From Pseudomonas sp. NFR16 (lineage in GTDB: Bacteria > Pseudomonadota > Gammaproteobacteria > Pseudomonadales > Pseudomonadaceae): 64,000 bases of DNA. The position numbers and the translations under genes are program-made. Positions 28,101-36,031 of this stretch are shown here, piece after piece; position 1 is the stretch's first letter; each line of letters opens with the position of its first letter. Location of the stretch: positions 1,901,664 to 1,965,663 of the forward strand of contig NZ_FNYJ01000001.1 of assembly GCF_900108875.1 (NCBI RefSeq), in the 5' to 3' direction. The notes beneath the pieces were generated by a model. It saw only the letters and a list, made by a program, of their open reading frames with translations, was not told the origin of the DNA and did not search any database.

Positions 28101-28713
28101 GCCGGCCCTGGCTGAGTCGCTGGCCGGTCTGCACCCTGATATCCGGGTCGCCTCGGACTGCCTGCCCGTCGAATGGAAGCAGGGCATTTATGCGCAACGG
28201 CGCGTGGGTGGCAAGATGCGCGTGGGTTGGTGCGGCGATGACCCGCAGCTGGATCTGGCGCTGCTGGACAAGGTCGTTCGTACGATGGCAGATGAAGTGG
28301 ACTTTATCGTGATGGGGTGGTGCCCGATGGCGCTGCGGCCCTACGTTAATGAAATACACCCTCACGTGCTCGCGCATCTGGAACCTGGGGCCATGGCCGC
28401 GATGAATCTGGATCTGGCATTACTCCCGCATCGGCAGAACGACCTGCGTAATGCTCAAAGTCAGGGCCGCGTGCTGAAATTCGGTGCCTGCGGCTTCCCG
28501 GTGGTTTGCAGCGACAGTTCGCCCGGCGCCGACTCACTGCCTGTCCTGCGCCTGACGAATCAACCCGAGCGCTGGATCGAAACCATCCGCGGCTACGTCA
28601 AAGATACCGATGCGCTGGCGCTGGCCGGTGACACGCTGCAACGCGAGACGCTGGAAAACCGGGTCCTCGACGGACGCTGCCTGGAAGACTGGCGAAGCGT
28701 GTGGCTGCGCTGA
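25171..28713 (+). CDS. Large multidomain glycosyltransferase (1180 aa)
   Basis: Several modules are visible. An N-terminal GT2 domain (about 5-230) has SIAIPAYKPDF, EIVICDDCKSD and the metal-site FLYDDDLLD. A degenerate GT2-like segment (about 320-500) has LLVVVMDDARQPRKLDATLH but no clear DxD. A second full GT2 domain (about 575-830) has LVSILIPTKDQLGIL, EIIIIDNNSVEAD, YLVLLNNDTAVLHDDW and DVDFCLRVREAGYLV. The C-terminal region (about 1010-1170) resembles a GT-B domain (MRVGWCGDDPQLDLALLDKV, LKFGACGFPVVCSDSS). Such proteins build short glycans stepwise. It is last in the cluster and meets the AraC gene tail to tail with a 4-nt gap. Confidence 0.85.
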   Translation: MSLRRLVSIAIPAYKPDFFEATLQSAFSQTHDQIEIVICDDCKSDAMYQIVERLRPQSPWPIRYMRNQTPLGETLNVARCIRESRGEYIKFLYDDDLLDRDCISALVALFEAHPNVTLASSRRSMIDENGELQPDNQATLFPFSHDVIMAGAPLASFLGQFPINFIGEPSCVMVRRADVLAFGDDLMALNGTSITWVGDLAIYVKLMRMGDVAMLAKALSFFRVSSAQYSAEGRNKPNLGEQAQRVFRQRILELGWTRSFDEYRMLKIAPLAEPTRFSEVDLLPYFVNSGSTSGDGLGFGVGHWLAQRTVNPTQQKLIDERLEASSAGSSLLVVVMDDARQPRKLDATLHSILIHQALSPALNVMVLSEREAPAGLDVSGPLQWRGGVAGQTALALNGLLETHYCDWFIIVEAGASFTAHGISRLRLKLPDLTQCPALFADELHRFTEGRHETAFRPDFNLDYLLSYPSAMSRHWVFHRQTILGIDGFDPDAGNAMELDLILRLIENEGVADLHHLADPLLICDAVDAERDERLDQGDAEVRALSRHLHARGYVDSQVCETAPGLYQIRYQHTERPLVSILIPTKDQLGILSRCVESVLEKTAYSHYEIIIIDNNSVEADALEWLAGVESMQSEKVRVLRHPFPFNYSEINNMAARHARGEYLVLLNNDTAVLHDDWLDNLLNHGMRPEVGVVGAKLLFPDGAIQHGGVVMGIAGPAYHVFVGAPFESAGYMQRLQVDQDYSVVTAACMMVRKSLYLELGGLEETHFKVSYNDVDFCLRVREAGYLVVWTPHARLLHESSVSQIQIDPHAGWQKIERFRGEQLAMYRRWLAVMAHDPAYNPNFAVSRTGFELENNVDLTWRPLPWRPLPLVLVQRLLQWQPSDQRLTAPLNALREQARLDGAVSQRLLDFVELERLRPDTVVFQQPLAEADVNNMRVMKSLSPAFTVLDLDRLPASGTSDPAFVQSLGLVERVVVSSPALAESLAGLHPDIRVASDCLPVEWKQGIYAQRRVGGKMRVGWCGDDPQLDLALLDKVVRTMADEVDFIVMGWCPMALRPYVNEIHPHVLAHLEPGAMAAMNLDLALLPHRQNDLRNAQSQGRVLKFGACGFPVVCSDSSPGADSLPVLRLTNQPERWIETIRGYVKDTDALALAGDTLQRETLENRVLDGRCLEDWRSVWLR

Positions 28714-28717
28714 CGCG

Positions 28718-29743
28718 TCAGAAATCGTCGGGCGAGACGGGCATCGCCGCCGCCCGATAGTGTCCCGGACTCTGCCCGGTCCATTTCTTGAACGCCCGGT
28801 GAAACGCGCTGGGCTCCTGAAAGCCGACCAGCGCGGCGATGTCCACCACGCTCATGTCGGTTTCACGCAGCGTCTGCTGCGCGATGCCACGCCTGACATC
28901 GTCCTTGATGCCCTGAAACGCACAGCCCTCACGCTCCAGACGGCGCCGAAAGGTGGTCGGGCTGAGTTTCAGTTCATCGGCCATCTCCAGCAGGGTCGGC
29001 CAGTGACCGTAATGGCTGTTGCGAAGACGCTGATACACCTGCGCCGCCAGCCCGCGCTGATTGCGGAAGCGGATCACCAGCCACTGCGGCGCAGTGCGCA
29101 GAAACGATTTGAGCGACGGCAGCGACTGCACCACCGGCAAACGCAGGTAATGGCTGGAGAACTCGATCTCGGTGCGCTGCTCGCCAAAACTCAGGTTGAA
29201 TCCCCACAGCAGCGAGTCGTCGCTGAGTCGCTCGCGGTGCTGGCGAAACTGCGCGCGGTCAATGGTGATCCGTCGTCCGCCCAGCCAGCACAGCAGGCTG
29301 ATCATCAGCAGCAGAAAAGTTTCTTCGCCAAAGCGTTGCTTGACGGGATCGTCGGTGCGGGTCTCCACGGCAATCACCGCTCGCTGGCCGCGCACGATGA
29401 GGCTGCCGCGAAAATCGCGCAGGAACAGGCCGAAATTGTTCAGGCATTGGCGCAGCGCTTTTTCAAGGTTCGGTTCCTGAATGAGCGCCCGGCAGATCAA
29501 GGCGAAGCTGCCCAACGGCATGCCGTGCGAGTCGAGGGCGAAAAACTCATCGCCCAGCTCCTTGATCTGAATGAGCCACAGCGCTGCGAACGCGCTGGCC
29601 GACACCCTGGCGGCCGGATCATCGAGCAGGGCCATGTCGATACCCGCCGCTTCCAGCACCGATTGCAGGCGTAACGGTTCGTCCCGCAAGGCGTGCACCA
29701 CCAACTGGACGAAATAAATCGACACTGAATCCTTTTCCCGCAT
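28718..29743 (-). CDS. AraC-family transcriptional regulator (arabinose-binding-domain type)
   Basis: The 341-residue protein has an N-terminal ligand-sensing domain of the OruR/ArgR-like AraC group (LQSVLEAAGIDMALLDDPAA, then MPLGSFALICRALIQEPNLE). The C-terminal double helix-turn-helix lies at about 235-335 (TLLEMADELKLSPTTFRRRL and VVDIAALVGFQEPSAFHRAF, then KKWTGQSPGHYR). It diverges from the thiolase/dehydrogenase pair across 190 nt and is the likely local regulator. The inducer is unknown. Confidence 0.87.
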   Translation of the reverse strand: MREKDSVSIYFVQLVVHALRDEPLRLQSVLEAAGIDMALLDDPAARVSASAFAALWLIQIKELGDEFFALDSHGMPLGSFALICRALIQEPNLEKALRQCLNNFGLFLRDFRGSLIVRGQRAVIAVETRTDDPVKQRFGEETFLLLMISLLCWLGGRRITIDRAQFRQHRERLSDDSLLWGFNLSFGEQRTEIEFSSHYLRLPVVQSLPSLKSFLRTAPQWLVIRFRNQRGLAAQVYQRLRNSHYGHWPTLLEMADELKLSPTTFRRRLEREGCAFQGIKDDVRRGIAQQTLRETDMSVVDIAALVGFQEPSAFHRAFKKWTGQSPGHYRAAAMPVSPDDF

Positions 29744-29933
29744 GAGCAGCTTTTCCTCTTATTGGTATGCGCCACTGGCCAGACCGTGATGGTAAAGAAC
29801 GCCAACTGATCTGGACAGTTTTGGCATAGGCCCGCTGCAAACGTCGATCTAGACTTGCCCGCAATCAGCCCTTGGCCGAAATGCCGTCTGTCGGTGCTGC
29901 CCACCCTAAATACAACAGGTTTCAGGAGTCGAC

Positions 29934-31118
29934 ATGAGCACTACCGAAGTTTTCGTCGTCAGCGCGCTGCGCACCGCCATCGGTGGATTCGGCGGTTCCC
30001 TCAAGGATGTCTCGCCCATCGAACTGGGCACCCAGGTCAGCCGCGCTGCCATTGCCGGGTCGGGGCTCGCCGCCGAGCACATCGGCCACGTGGTCATGGG
30101 TCATGTCATTCCGACAGAAGTGCGCGATGCCTACCTGTCCCGCGTCATCGCCCTTGAAGCGGGCCTGACCAAGGAAACCCCGGCCATGAACGTCAACCGC
30201 CTGTGCGGCTCGGGTCTGCAGGCCATCGTGTCGGCCGCCCAGTCGGTGATGCTCGGCGACGCCAAAGCGGTGCTGGCCGGCGGCGCCGAATCCATGAGCC
30301 GCGGCGCTTATATCATGCCGCAAGCCCGCTGGGGTGCGCGCATGGGCAACGTTCAGGCGTACGACTACATGCTCGGCGCGCTGCACGATCCGTTCGCCAA
30401 CATCCACATGGGCATCACCGCCGAAAACATCGCAGAGAACTACGGCATCACCCGAGCCGAGCAGGATGCATTGGCGCTCTCCAGCCAGCAGCGCGCGGCC
30501 CGGGCCATTGCCGAAGGCCGCTTCGAAGGTCAGATCGTGCCCATTGAAATCGCCACCCGCAAAGGCACCGTGACCTTCGCTCAGGACGAACACGTGCGCG
30601 GCGATGTCACCGCCGAGCAGCTGGAAAAAATGAAAACCGCATTCAAGAAAGACGGCACCGTGACCGCCGGCAACGCGTCGGGCTTGAACGATGGCGCCGC
30701 AGCGCTGGTGATGGCCAGTGGCGAGATGGTCCGCGAACAGGGCCTCAAGCCGCTCGCGCGCCTGGTCGCGTACGCGCACGCCGGGGTCGAGCCATCGATG
30801 ATGGGCCTGGGGCCGATTCCCGCCAGCCGCAAGGTTCTGGAACGCGCAGGCCTGACCGTCGCAGACCTGGACGTGATCGAATCCAACGAGGCTTTCGCCG
30901 CACAGGCCTGCGCGGTCGCTCGCGAGCTGGGTTTCGATCCGGAAAAGGTCAACCCTAACGGCTCCGGCATTTCGCTGGGCCACCCGGTCGGCGCGACGGG
31001 CGCCATCATTGCGACCAAGGCGATTCACGAGCTGCACCGGATTCAGGGCCGCTACGCACTGGTGACCATGTGCATCGGCGGCGGTCAGGGCATCGCTGTC
31101 ATCTTCGAACGCGTTTGA
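29934..31118 (+). CDS. Acetyl-CoA C-acyltransferase (thiolase)
   Basis: The 394-residue thiolase has all catalytic residues: nucleophile C91 in NRLCGSGLQAI, the His in SLGHPVGATGAI, and the second Cys in TMCIGGGQG. N-terminal VVSALRTAIGGFGGSLKDVS and length fit biosynthetic or short-chain thiolases (AtoB/PhaA/BktB group). It is followed 14 nt later by a 3-hydroxyacyl-CoA dehydrogenase, so the pair can interconvert acyl-CoA and 3-hydroxyacyl-CoA of short chain length. Direction (catabolic or synthetic) is not decided by sequence. Confidence 0.92.
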   Translation: MSTTEVFVVSALRTAIGGFGGSLKDVSPIELGTQVSRAAIAGSGLAAEHIGHVVMGHVIPTEVRDAYLSRVIALEAGLTKETPAMNVNRLCGSGLQAIVSAAQSVMLGDAKAVLAGGAESMSRGAYIMPQARWGARMGNVQAYDYMLGALHDPFANIHMGITAENIAENYGITRAEQDALALSSQQRAARAIAEGRFEGQIVPIEIATRKGTVTFAQDEHVRGDVTAEQLEKMKTAFKKDGTVTAGNASGLNDGAAALVMASGEMVREQGLKPLARLVAYAHAGVEPSMMGLGPIPASRKVLERAGLTVADLDVIESNEAFAAQACAVARELGFDPEKVNPNGSGISLGHPVGATGAIIATKAIHELHRIQGRYALVTMCIGGGQGIAVIFERV

Positions 31119-31132
31119 GCGGGGAGTCTCCA

Positions 31133-31984
31133 ATGAGCCTGCAACACATTGCCGTGATCGGCGCCGGCACCATGGGCAACGGCATCGCCCAGGTGTGCGC
31201 CGTCGCGGGTTTTGACGTGACACTGGTGGATATTTCCGACACGGCGCTGGAGCGCGGTGTCGCGACCGTGCGCAAGAACCTCGAACGTCAGGTGAACAAG
31301 CAGACGATCGACAACGATCTTGCGCAAGCCGCCTTGCAACGTATTCAGACGACCACCGACTACGCGCAGCTGGACGGCGCGCAACTGGTGATCGAGGCAG
31401 CCACCGAGAACCTGGACCTCAAGCTGCGGCTGTTGAAGATGATCGCCAGTCATGTGGGGCGGGACTGCGTGATTGCCTCCAACACCTCGTCGCTGTCGAT
31501 CACGGAGCTGGCGGCCAGCGTGGAATTTCCGGAGCGTTTCATCGGGCTGCATTTCTTCAATCCGGTGCCGATGATGGGCCTGATCGAAGTCATCCGCGGC
31601 TTGCAGACGGCCGATGAAACCCACGTCGCCGCGATCAAGCTGGCCGAACGCCTGAACAAGACCGCGATTACGGCAGGTAACCGCCCAGGCTTTGTGGTCA
31701 ACCGGATCCTGGTGCCGATGATCAACGAAGCGATTCTGGTGCTGCAGGAAGGCTTGGCGACTGCACAGGACATCGACGACGGCATGCGCCTGGGCTGCAA
31801 CCAGCCAATCGGTCCGCTGGCCCTGGCGGACCTGATCGGCCTGGACACATTGCTGGCCATTGTCGAAGCGTTCCATGACGGCTTCAACGACAGCAAATAC
31901 CGCCCTGCCCCGCTGCTCAAGGAAATGGTCGCCGCAGGCTATCTGGGACGTAAGAGCGGACGAGGTTTCTTCGTCTACAACTGA
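31133..31984 (+). CDS. 3-hydroxybutyryl-CoA / 3-hydroxyacyl-CoA dehydrogenase
   Basis: This is a 283-residue NAD(P)-dependent dehydrogenase of the PaaH/Hbd type. It has the Rossmann motif GAGTMG (residues 10-15), SNTSSLSITELAA, the catalytic His context FIGLHFFNPVPMMGLIEVI, and NRPGFVVNRIL. The start at 31133 is preferred over 31070: a GGGGAG site precedes it and it begins directly with the nucleotide-binding strand. It is co-transcribed with the thiolase and ends in a strong bidirectional terminator. Confidence 0.93.
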   Translation: MSLQHIAVIGAGTMGNGIAQVCAVAGFDVTLVDISDTALERGVATVRKNLERQVNKQTIDNDLAQAALQRIQTTTDYAQLDGAQLVIEAATENLDLKLRLLKMIASHVGRDCVIASNTSSLSITELAASVEFPERFIGLHFFNPVPMMGLIEVIRGLQTADETHVAAIKLAERLNKTAITAGNRPGFVVNRILVPMINEAILVLQEGLATAQDIDDGMRLGCNQPIGPLALADLIGLDTLLAIVEAFHDGFNDSKYRPAPLLKEMVAAGYLGRKSGRGFFVYN

Positions 31985-32057
31985 CAGGCTGGGCGAAAAA
32001 TACAGGTTGGCTGTACCGGGCAGTTGCGGCGAGTGCCCCGTGCTTCGCCCTCATGAA

Positions 32058-32089
32058 AAAACCGCAGGCAGCGTACGGCCTGCGGTTTT
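32058..32089. terminator. Bidirectional rho-independent terminator
   Basis: A perfect 12-bp stem (AAAACCGCAGGC with GCCTGCGGTTTT) and an 8-nt loop have A and T tracts on either side, so it works on both strands. It lies between the convergent dehydrogenase and RND exporter genes. Confidence 0.92.
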
Positions 32090-32104
32090 CTTGTTCCCGG
32101 TCGA

Positions 32105-34486
32105 TCAGTGCGAGAACAGCGAGTTGCCGACCTTGCCGGCCATCTTCTCCGGTTTGATGAGGAAACGCGCCAGCGCTGGCAACAGCCACAGGGCGCCGAA
32201 CATGTTCCACAGCAGCATGAACGTCAGCATCAGGCCCATGTCGGCCTGGAACTTGATCGCCGAGAAAATCCACGTGCACACCCCGATCGCCAGGCACAGG
32301 CCGGTGAACAGCACAGCCTTGCCGGTCGATTTCAGCGTCTCATAATACGCCTCCTGCAACGGCAGCCCCGCACGCAGGAAACTCTCCAGACGGCTGTAGA
32401 TGTAGATGCCGTAATCGACGCCGATCCCTACGCCCAGCGCCACCACCGGCAAGGTCGCGACCTTGACGCCAATGCCCATGAATGCCATCAGCGCGTTGCC
32501 CAGCACCGAGGTCAGGACGAGCGGCAAGACGATGCACAACGTCGCGGCCCACGAGCGGAAAGTGATCATGCACATCACGGCCACGCAGATGTACACCAGG
32601 ATCAGAATCGTCAGCTCAGCCTGCTTGATCACCTCGTTTGTCGCGGCCTCGATTCCGGCGTTACCCGCCGCCAGCAGGAATTCCAGGCCTTCCTTGTTGT
32701 TCTGCTGCGCGAATTCCTGCACCGCATGCACCGCTCGGTCCAGGGTTTCTGCCTTGTGGTCGTTGAGGAAAATCAGCAGCGGCGCCAGCGAGCAGGTGTT
32801 GTTGTACAGCCCGTCCGCCCGGGAAATGGAGCTGTTGAGCACGTCCTTGTTGCGCGACAGCGACTCCCATTTCAGGTTGCCCTCGTTCATGCCCTTGATC
32901 ACTTGCTTGGACACAGTGACCAGTGAAATGGCCGATTGCACGCCCGGCGTATTTTCCATTTTCCACGACAACTCGTTGATCGCCGACAGCGTCTGAAAGG
33001 CAGAGCAGCCCTCGGGCGGTGTCTTGACCATGACCACCAGCACATCGGAACTGGTCGAGTAGTTGCTGATGATGAAGTTGTTGTCTTGGTTGTACCGCGA
33101 ATCCGGCCGCAGCTCCGGCGCCCCTTGATCAAGATCGCCGATCTTCAGGTTGTGCCCGTACCAGAGGCCTGCACCCAACGCCACCAGCGCCAGGATTACC
33201 GACACCCGCGCGACCTTCGGCGCGGCAAAGTTCGACAACAGTCGCCAGAACGGATGCTCGCGTACGGCGTCCAGCTTGCTGCGCACCACGGCTTTTTTGC
33301 TGATGCCGACGTAGGAAATCGCCACTGGCAGCAGGATCAGGTTGGTGAATACGATCACCGCGACGCCGATCGAGGCGCCAATGGCCAACTCGCGGATCAC
33401 CCCGATGTCGATGATCAGTAACGTGATGAACCCTACGGCGTCGGCCAGAATCGCGATCATTCCCGGCAGAAAGAGCTGGCGAAACGTGCGTCGTGCCGCC
33501 GTCAGGGCGTTCTCGGCGTCACTCGATTGCAGCGCAATGCCGTTGATCTTCTGCACGCCGTGGGAGATACCGATCGCGAAGATCAGAAACGGCACCAGCA
33601 TCGAGTAAGGATCGAGCCCGAATCCCACGACATGCATCAGCCCCAACTGCCAGATCACGGCGATCAGCGTCGTGCTCAACACGGCAATCGTGCTGCGCAG
33701 GCAGCGGGTGAACCACATCAGCAGCACCAGCGTGATCAGAAACGCGACCCCGAAGAACATGACGACCATGATCAGGCCGTCGATCAGGTCACCGACTTTC
33801 TTGGCGAAGCCGACGATGTGGATGTCGACATTGGGGTTCTGTGCTTCGTATTTGTCGCGGATCTTTTCTTCGAGCTGATGGGAAAACTGGCGATAGTCCA
33901 GCGGCAACAGCCTGCTCTGGTCGGCCGGATCCGGATAGAACTCCTGCAGCGGCACGTCGACGATGCTGGACTTGAAGTTGTTGGCGACGAGACGACCCAC
34001 CTGCCCGGATTTCAGAACGTTATTGCGCAGCTTGTCGAGGCTCTCCTGCGAACCGTCGTAGCTCTGCGGGATCACCTCGCCACCGGCAAAACCCTCCTCG
34101 GTGACCTCTGTCCAGCGCACGCTCGGGCTCCAGAGCGACTTGAGGCCCGACCGGTCGACGCCGGAAATGTAGAACACCTCGTCGTTGATCTGCCGCAGGG
34201 TCTCCATGTACTCCTTGGAGAAGATATCGCCCTGCCGGGCCTCCACTGAAATCCGGACCGTATTGCCCAGGTTGGCCAGATCGTTGCGGTGTTCCATCAT
34301 GTTCTGAATGAACGGATGCCCGAGCGGGATCATCTTTTCGAAGCTGGTGGAGGGGCGCACCAGGGTGGCCTGCCAGAACAGGAAAATACTGACCAGCAGG
34401 CAAAGGCCGATCACTGTCGGCCGATTGTTGAAGATCAGGCGTTCCAGCAGTGTCGGCTTGTCGTGATGCTGTTGAAGATTGGTCAT
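32105..34486 (-). CDS. RND/MMPL-family transporter
   Basis: A 793-residue inner-membrane transporter of the MMPL/SecD-like RND superfamily. There is one N-terminal membrane helix (VIGLCLLVSIFLFWQA), a large periplasmic loop, then a helix bundle (about 235-400). A second loop precedes the C-terminal bundle (about 620-775). GVGIGVDYGIYIYSRLE carries the Asp of the proton-relay helix; the first half has FAIGISHGVQKINGIALQSS. No adaptor or outer-membrane channel gene is adjacent. Its partner is the Ycf48-like protein encoded 27 nt upstream. Lipid or hopanoid-like cargo is known for relatives (HpnN), but the substrate here is unknown. Confidence 0.88.
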   Translation of the reverse strand: MTNLQQHHDKPTLLERLIFNNRPTVIGLCLLVSIFLFWQATLVRPSTSFEKMIPLGHPFIQNMMEHRNDLANLGNTVRISVEARQGDIFSKEYMETLRQINDEVFYISGVDRSGLKSLWSPSVRWTEVTEEGFAGGEVIPQSYDGSQESLDKLRNNVLKSGQVGRLVANNFKSSIVDVPLQEFYPDPADQSRLLPLDYRQFSHQLEEKIRDKYEAQNPNVDIHIVGFAKKVGDLIDGLIMVVMFFGVAFLITLVLLMWFTRCLRSTIAVLSTTLIAVIWQLGLMHVVGFGLDPYSMLVPFLIFAIGISHGVQKINGIALQSSDAENALTAARRTFRQLFLPGMIAILADAVGFITLLIIDIGVIRELAIGASIGVAVIVFTNLILLPVAISYVGISKKAVVRSKLDAVREHPFWRLLSNFAAPKVARVSVILALVALGAGLWYGHNLKIGDLDQGAPELRPDSRYNQDNNFIISNYSTSSDVLVVMVKTPPEGCSAFQTLSAINELSWKMENTPGVQSAISLVTVSKQVIKGMNEGNLKWESLSRNKDVLNSSISRADGLYNNTCSLAPLLIFLNDHKAETLDRAVHAVQEFAQQNNKEGLEFLLAAGNAGIEAATNEVIKQAELTILILVYICVAVMCMITFRSWAATLCIVLPLVLTSVLGNALMAFMGIGVKVATLPVVALGVGIGVDYGIYIYSRLESFLRAGLPLQEAYYETLKSTGKAVLFTGLCLAIGVCTWIFSAIKFQADMGLMLTFMLLWNMFGALWLLPALARFLIKPEKMAGKVGNSLFSH

Positions 34487-34513
34487 GGGAAAGCGTCCTG
34501 GCCTGGTCGGTTC

Positions 34514-35614
34514 TTATTGTTGAGCGACATCGGCGCCCGTTGGCGAGGTGACGCGAACGCCGCCCTGTCCCACCAGAATCAGATTGCCCTTATCGTCCTC
34601 GGTGACGCCGGCGAGCGAAATACGGTCCGAGCGGTTCGAGACCGTGAAGCTCTCCCCATCGTCGGTACTGCGCATCACGCTACCGCCATTTCCTACGAGC
34701 ACTATTGAGTTGTCCGGCAACAGCGAGGCGTTGGCGATACTGAATTCCAGCGGCCCGCGTTCGCCTTGCAGCGCAACGGGTTCCCAGTGACTGCCGAAAT
34801 CCGTGGAGCGGAACAGGTTGCCGCGCAGACCGTACGCCAGCAGCGTGTTGGCCTGTGAGGTGCCGACCACGCCGAACAGCGAACCCTGATAAGGGCCTTC
34901 GAGTTTTTCCCAGGTCTGGCCGTCATCGGGCGAGCGAAACATGCTGCCCTGCTCTCCTACGGCGAACAGTCCGGCGTCCTTCACGTAGGCGATGCCGTTG
35001 AGGTGAAACTGGTCTTCGTTATCGAGACGCTCGCCGATGTCCTGCCAGTGCTGGCCGCCGTCGGTGGTTTCCAGTAATGCGCCGTAAGCACCCACAGCGA
35101 TGCCGGTCTGCAGGTCTTTGAACCAGACGTCCAGCAATGGCGCTTCACGCTTGAGGTCTTCGAACTGTTTGCTCCAGGAAGCTCCGCCGTCGTTGCTGGC
35201 GAGGATCTGCGCGTCATGGCCGACCGCCCAGCCGTGCTGGTCGTCGACGAAGTAAACCGCTGTCAGCAACTGGCGCGTCGGCACTTTCGCCTGGGTCCAG
35301 GTTCTGCCCTCGTCATCGGAAAAGAGAATGTGGCCGCGATCCCCCACCATGACCACGCGCTTGCCGGCATGGGTCACGTCCAGCAACAGACTGCGGGAAG
35401 CTTTGGCGGATTCGAGGGCGAAAACAGCGGAGTCCCCGGCGTTGGCGGGCGCATCAGCTGGCGTGCTGTCGGCGGCGAGCGCAGCGCCGCAGAAGGTCAT
35501 TGAGATGAGCAACGACAACATCGTGTTCAGAGGCTTGCCCGTGTGCGACGTCCGGGAATTGTCACTGCCTCGAATGACCGCGGACCGAGTGCGCCGAATG
35601 ACTGGCTCACGCAT
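34514..35614 (-). CDS. Ycf48/BNR-repeat periplasmic protein
   Basis: The 366-residue beta-propeller protein has repeated BNR/Asp-box motifs: FSDDEGRTWTQ, ASNDGGASWSK, ETTDGGQHWQD, RSPDDGQTWEK, RSTDFGSHWEP and RSTDDGESFTV. The start at 35614 has a strong GGAAGGGGAAG site and gives an unusually long signal region, with a hydrophobic core at about residues 32-46 (MLSLLISMTFCGAALAADS). The alternative start at 35521 lacks a ribosome site. Ycf48 in phototrophs helps photosystem II assembly. Bacterial homologues next to MMPL transporters have no settled role; a periplasmic accessory to the exporter is likely. Confidence 0.87.
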   Translation of the reverse strand: MREPVIRRTRSAVIRGSDNSRTSHTGKPLNTMLSLLISMTFCGAALAADSTPADAPANAGDSAVFALESAKASRSLLLDVTHAGKRVVMVGDRGHILFSDDEGRTWTQAKVPTRQLLTAVYFVDDQHGWAVGHDAQILASNDGGASWSKQFEDLKREAPLLDVWFKDLQTGIAVGAYGALLETTDGGQHWQDIGERLDNEDQFHLNGIAYVKDAGLFAVGEQGSMFRSPDDGQTWEKLEGPYQGSLFGVVGTSQANTLLAYGLRGNLFRSTDFGSHWEPVALQGERGPLEFSIANASLLPDNSIVLVGNGGSVMRSTDDGESFTVSNRSDRISLAGVTEDDKGNLILVGQGGVRVTSPTGADVAQQ

Positions 35615-36031
35615 GGAGCTTCCCCTTCCTTTATTTTTATTGGGTTCTCCGCAGCCCCCGTCGAAAGCCGCAAGCGCTCTAGCTCGCGTACGACATGGCC
35701 CTGCCGAAGCGAACCCATCCTATCCAGCTTTGGAAACGTATGACAATCGACATGACGTTATCTTTTGTTAAGCAACGACCCGGTGATTGCAGCGTTATCA
35801 CCAGGATTGATTGAGAACTCTAGACGCTGGAATTGGCTGTGGAGCAACATACAAGCAAAGCGCCATCTTTCGTGCTCCTTGCCCATGGCTGAGGTGCGGG
35901 GAGCCCATCAGTGGCCGTCTCGGGCGACGCATGGCCACTGTCCTGGCCATGCATTTGCGGCCGCGCGCGCCTGAGGATCTGACTGATGACAGGGTCAGGC
36001 TTGCGAGGATTAGCGTTGGCAGGGTCGATCG
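35615..36031. other. Gene-free stretch between Ycf48-like and omptin genes
   Basis: 417 nt upstream of the Ycf48-like gene and downstream of the omptin gene, both on the minus strand. No supported ORF, terminator or repeat was seen. The AT-rich CCTTTATTTTTATTGG at about 35626-35641 lies close to the Ycf48-like ribosome site. It must contain that operon's promoter. Confidence 0.4.

Noticed and set aside
22671..28713. Naming the cluster vioA/vioB/vioT or fgt1/fgt2
   Set aside because: Only family-level similarity is visible; gene order and the giant transferase do not match those loci well enough to transfer names.
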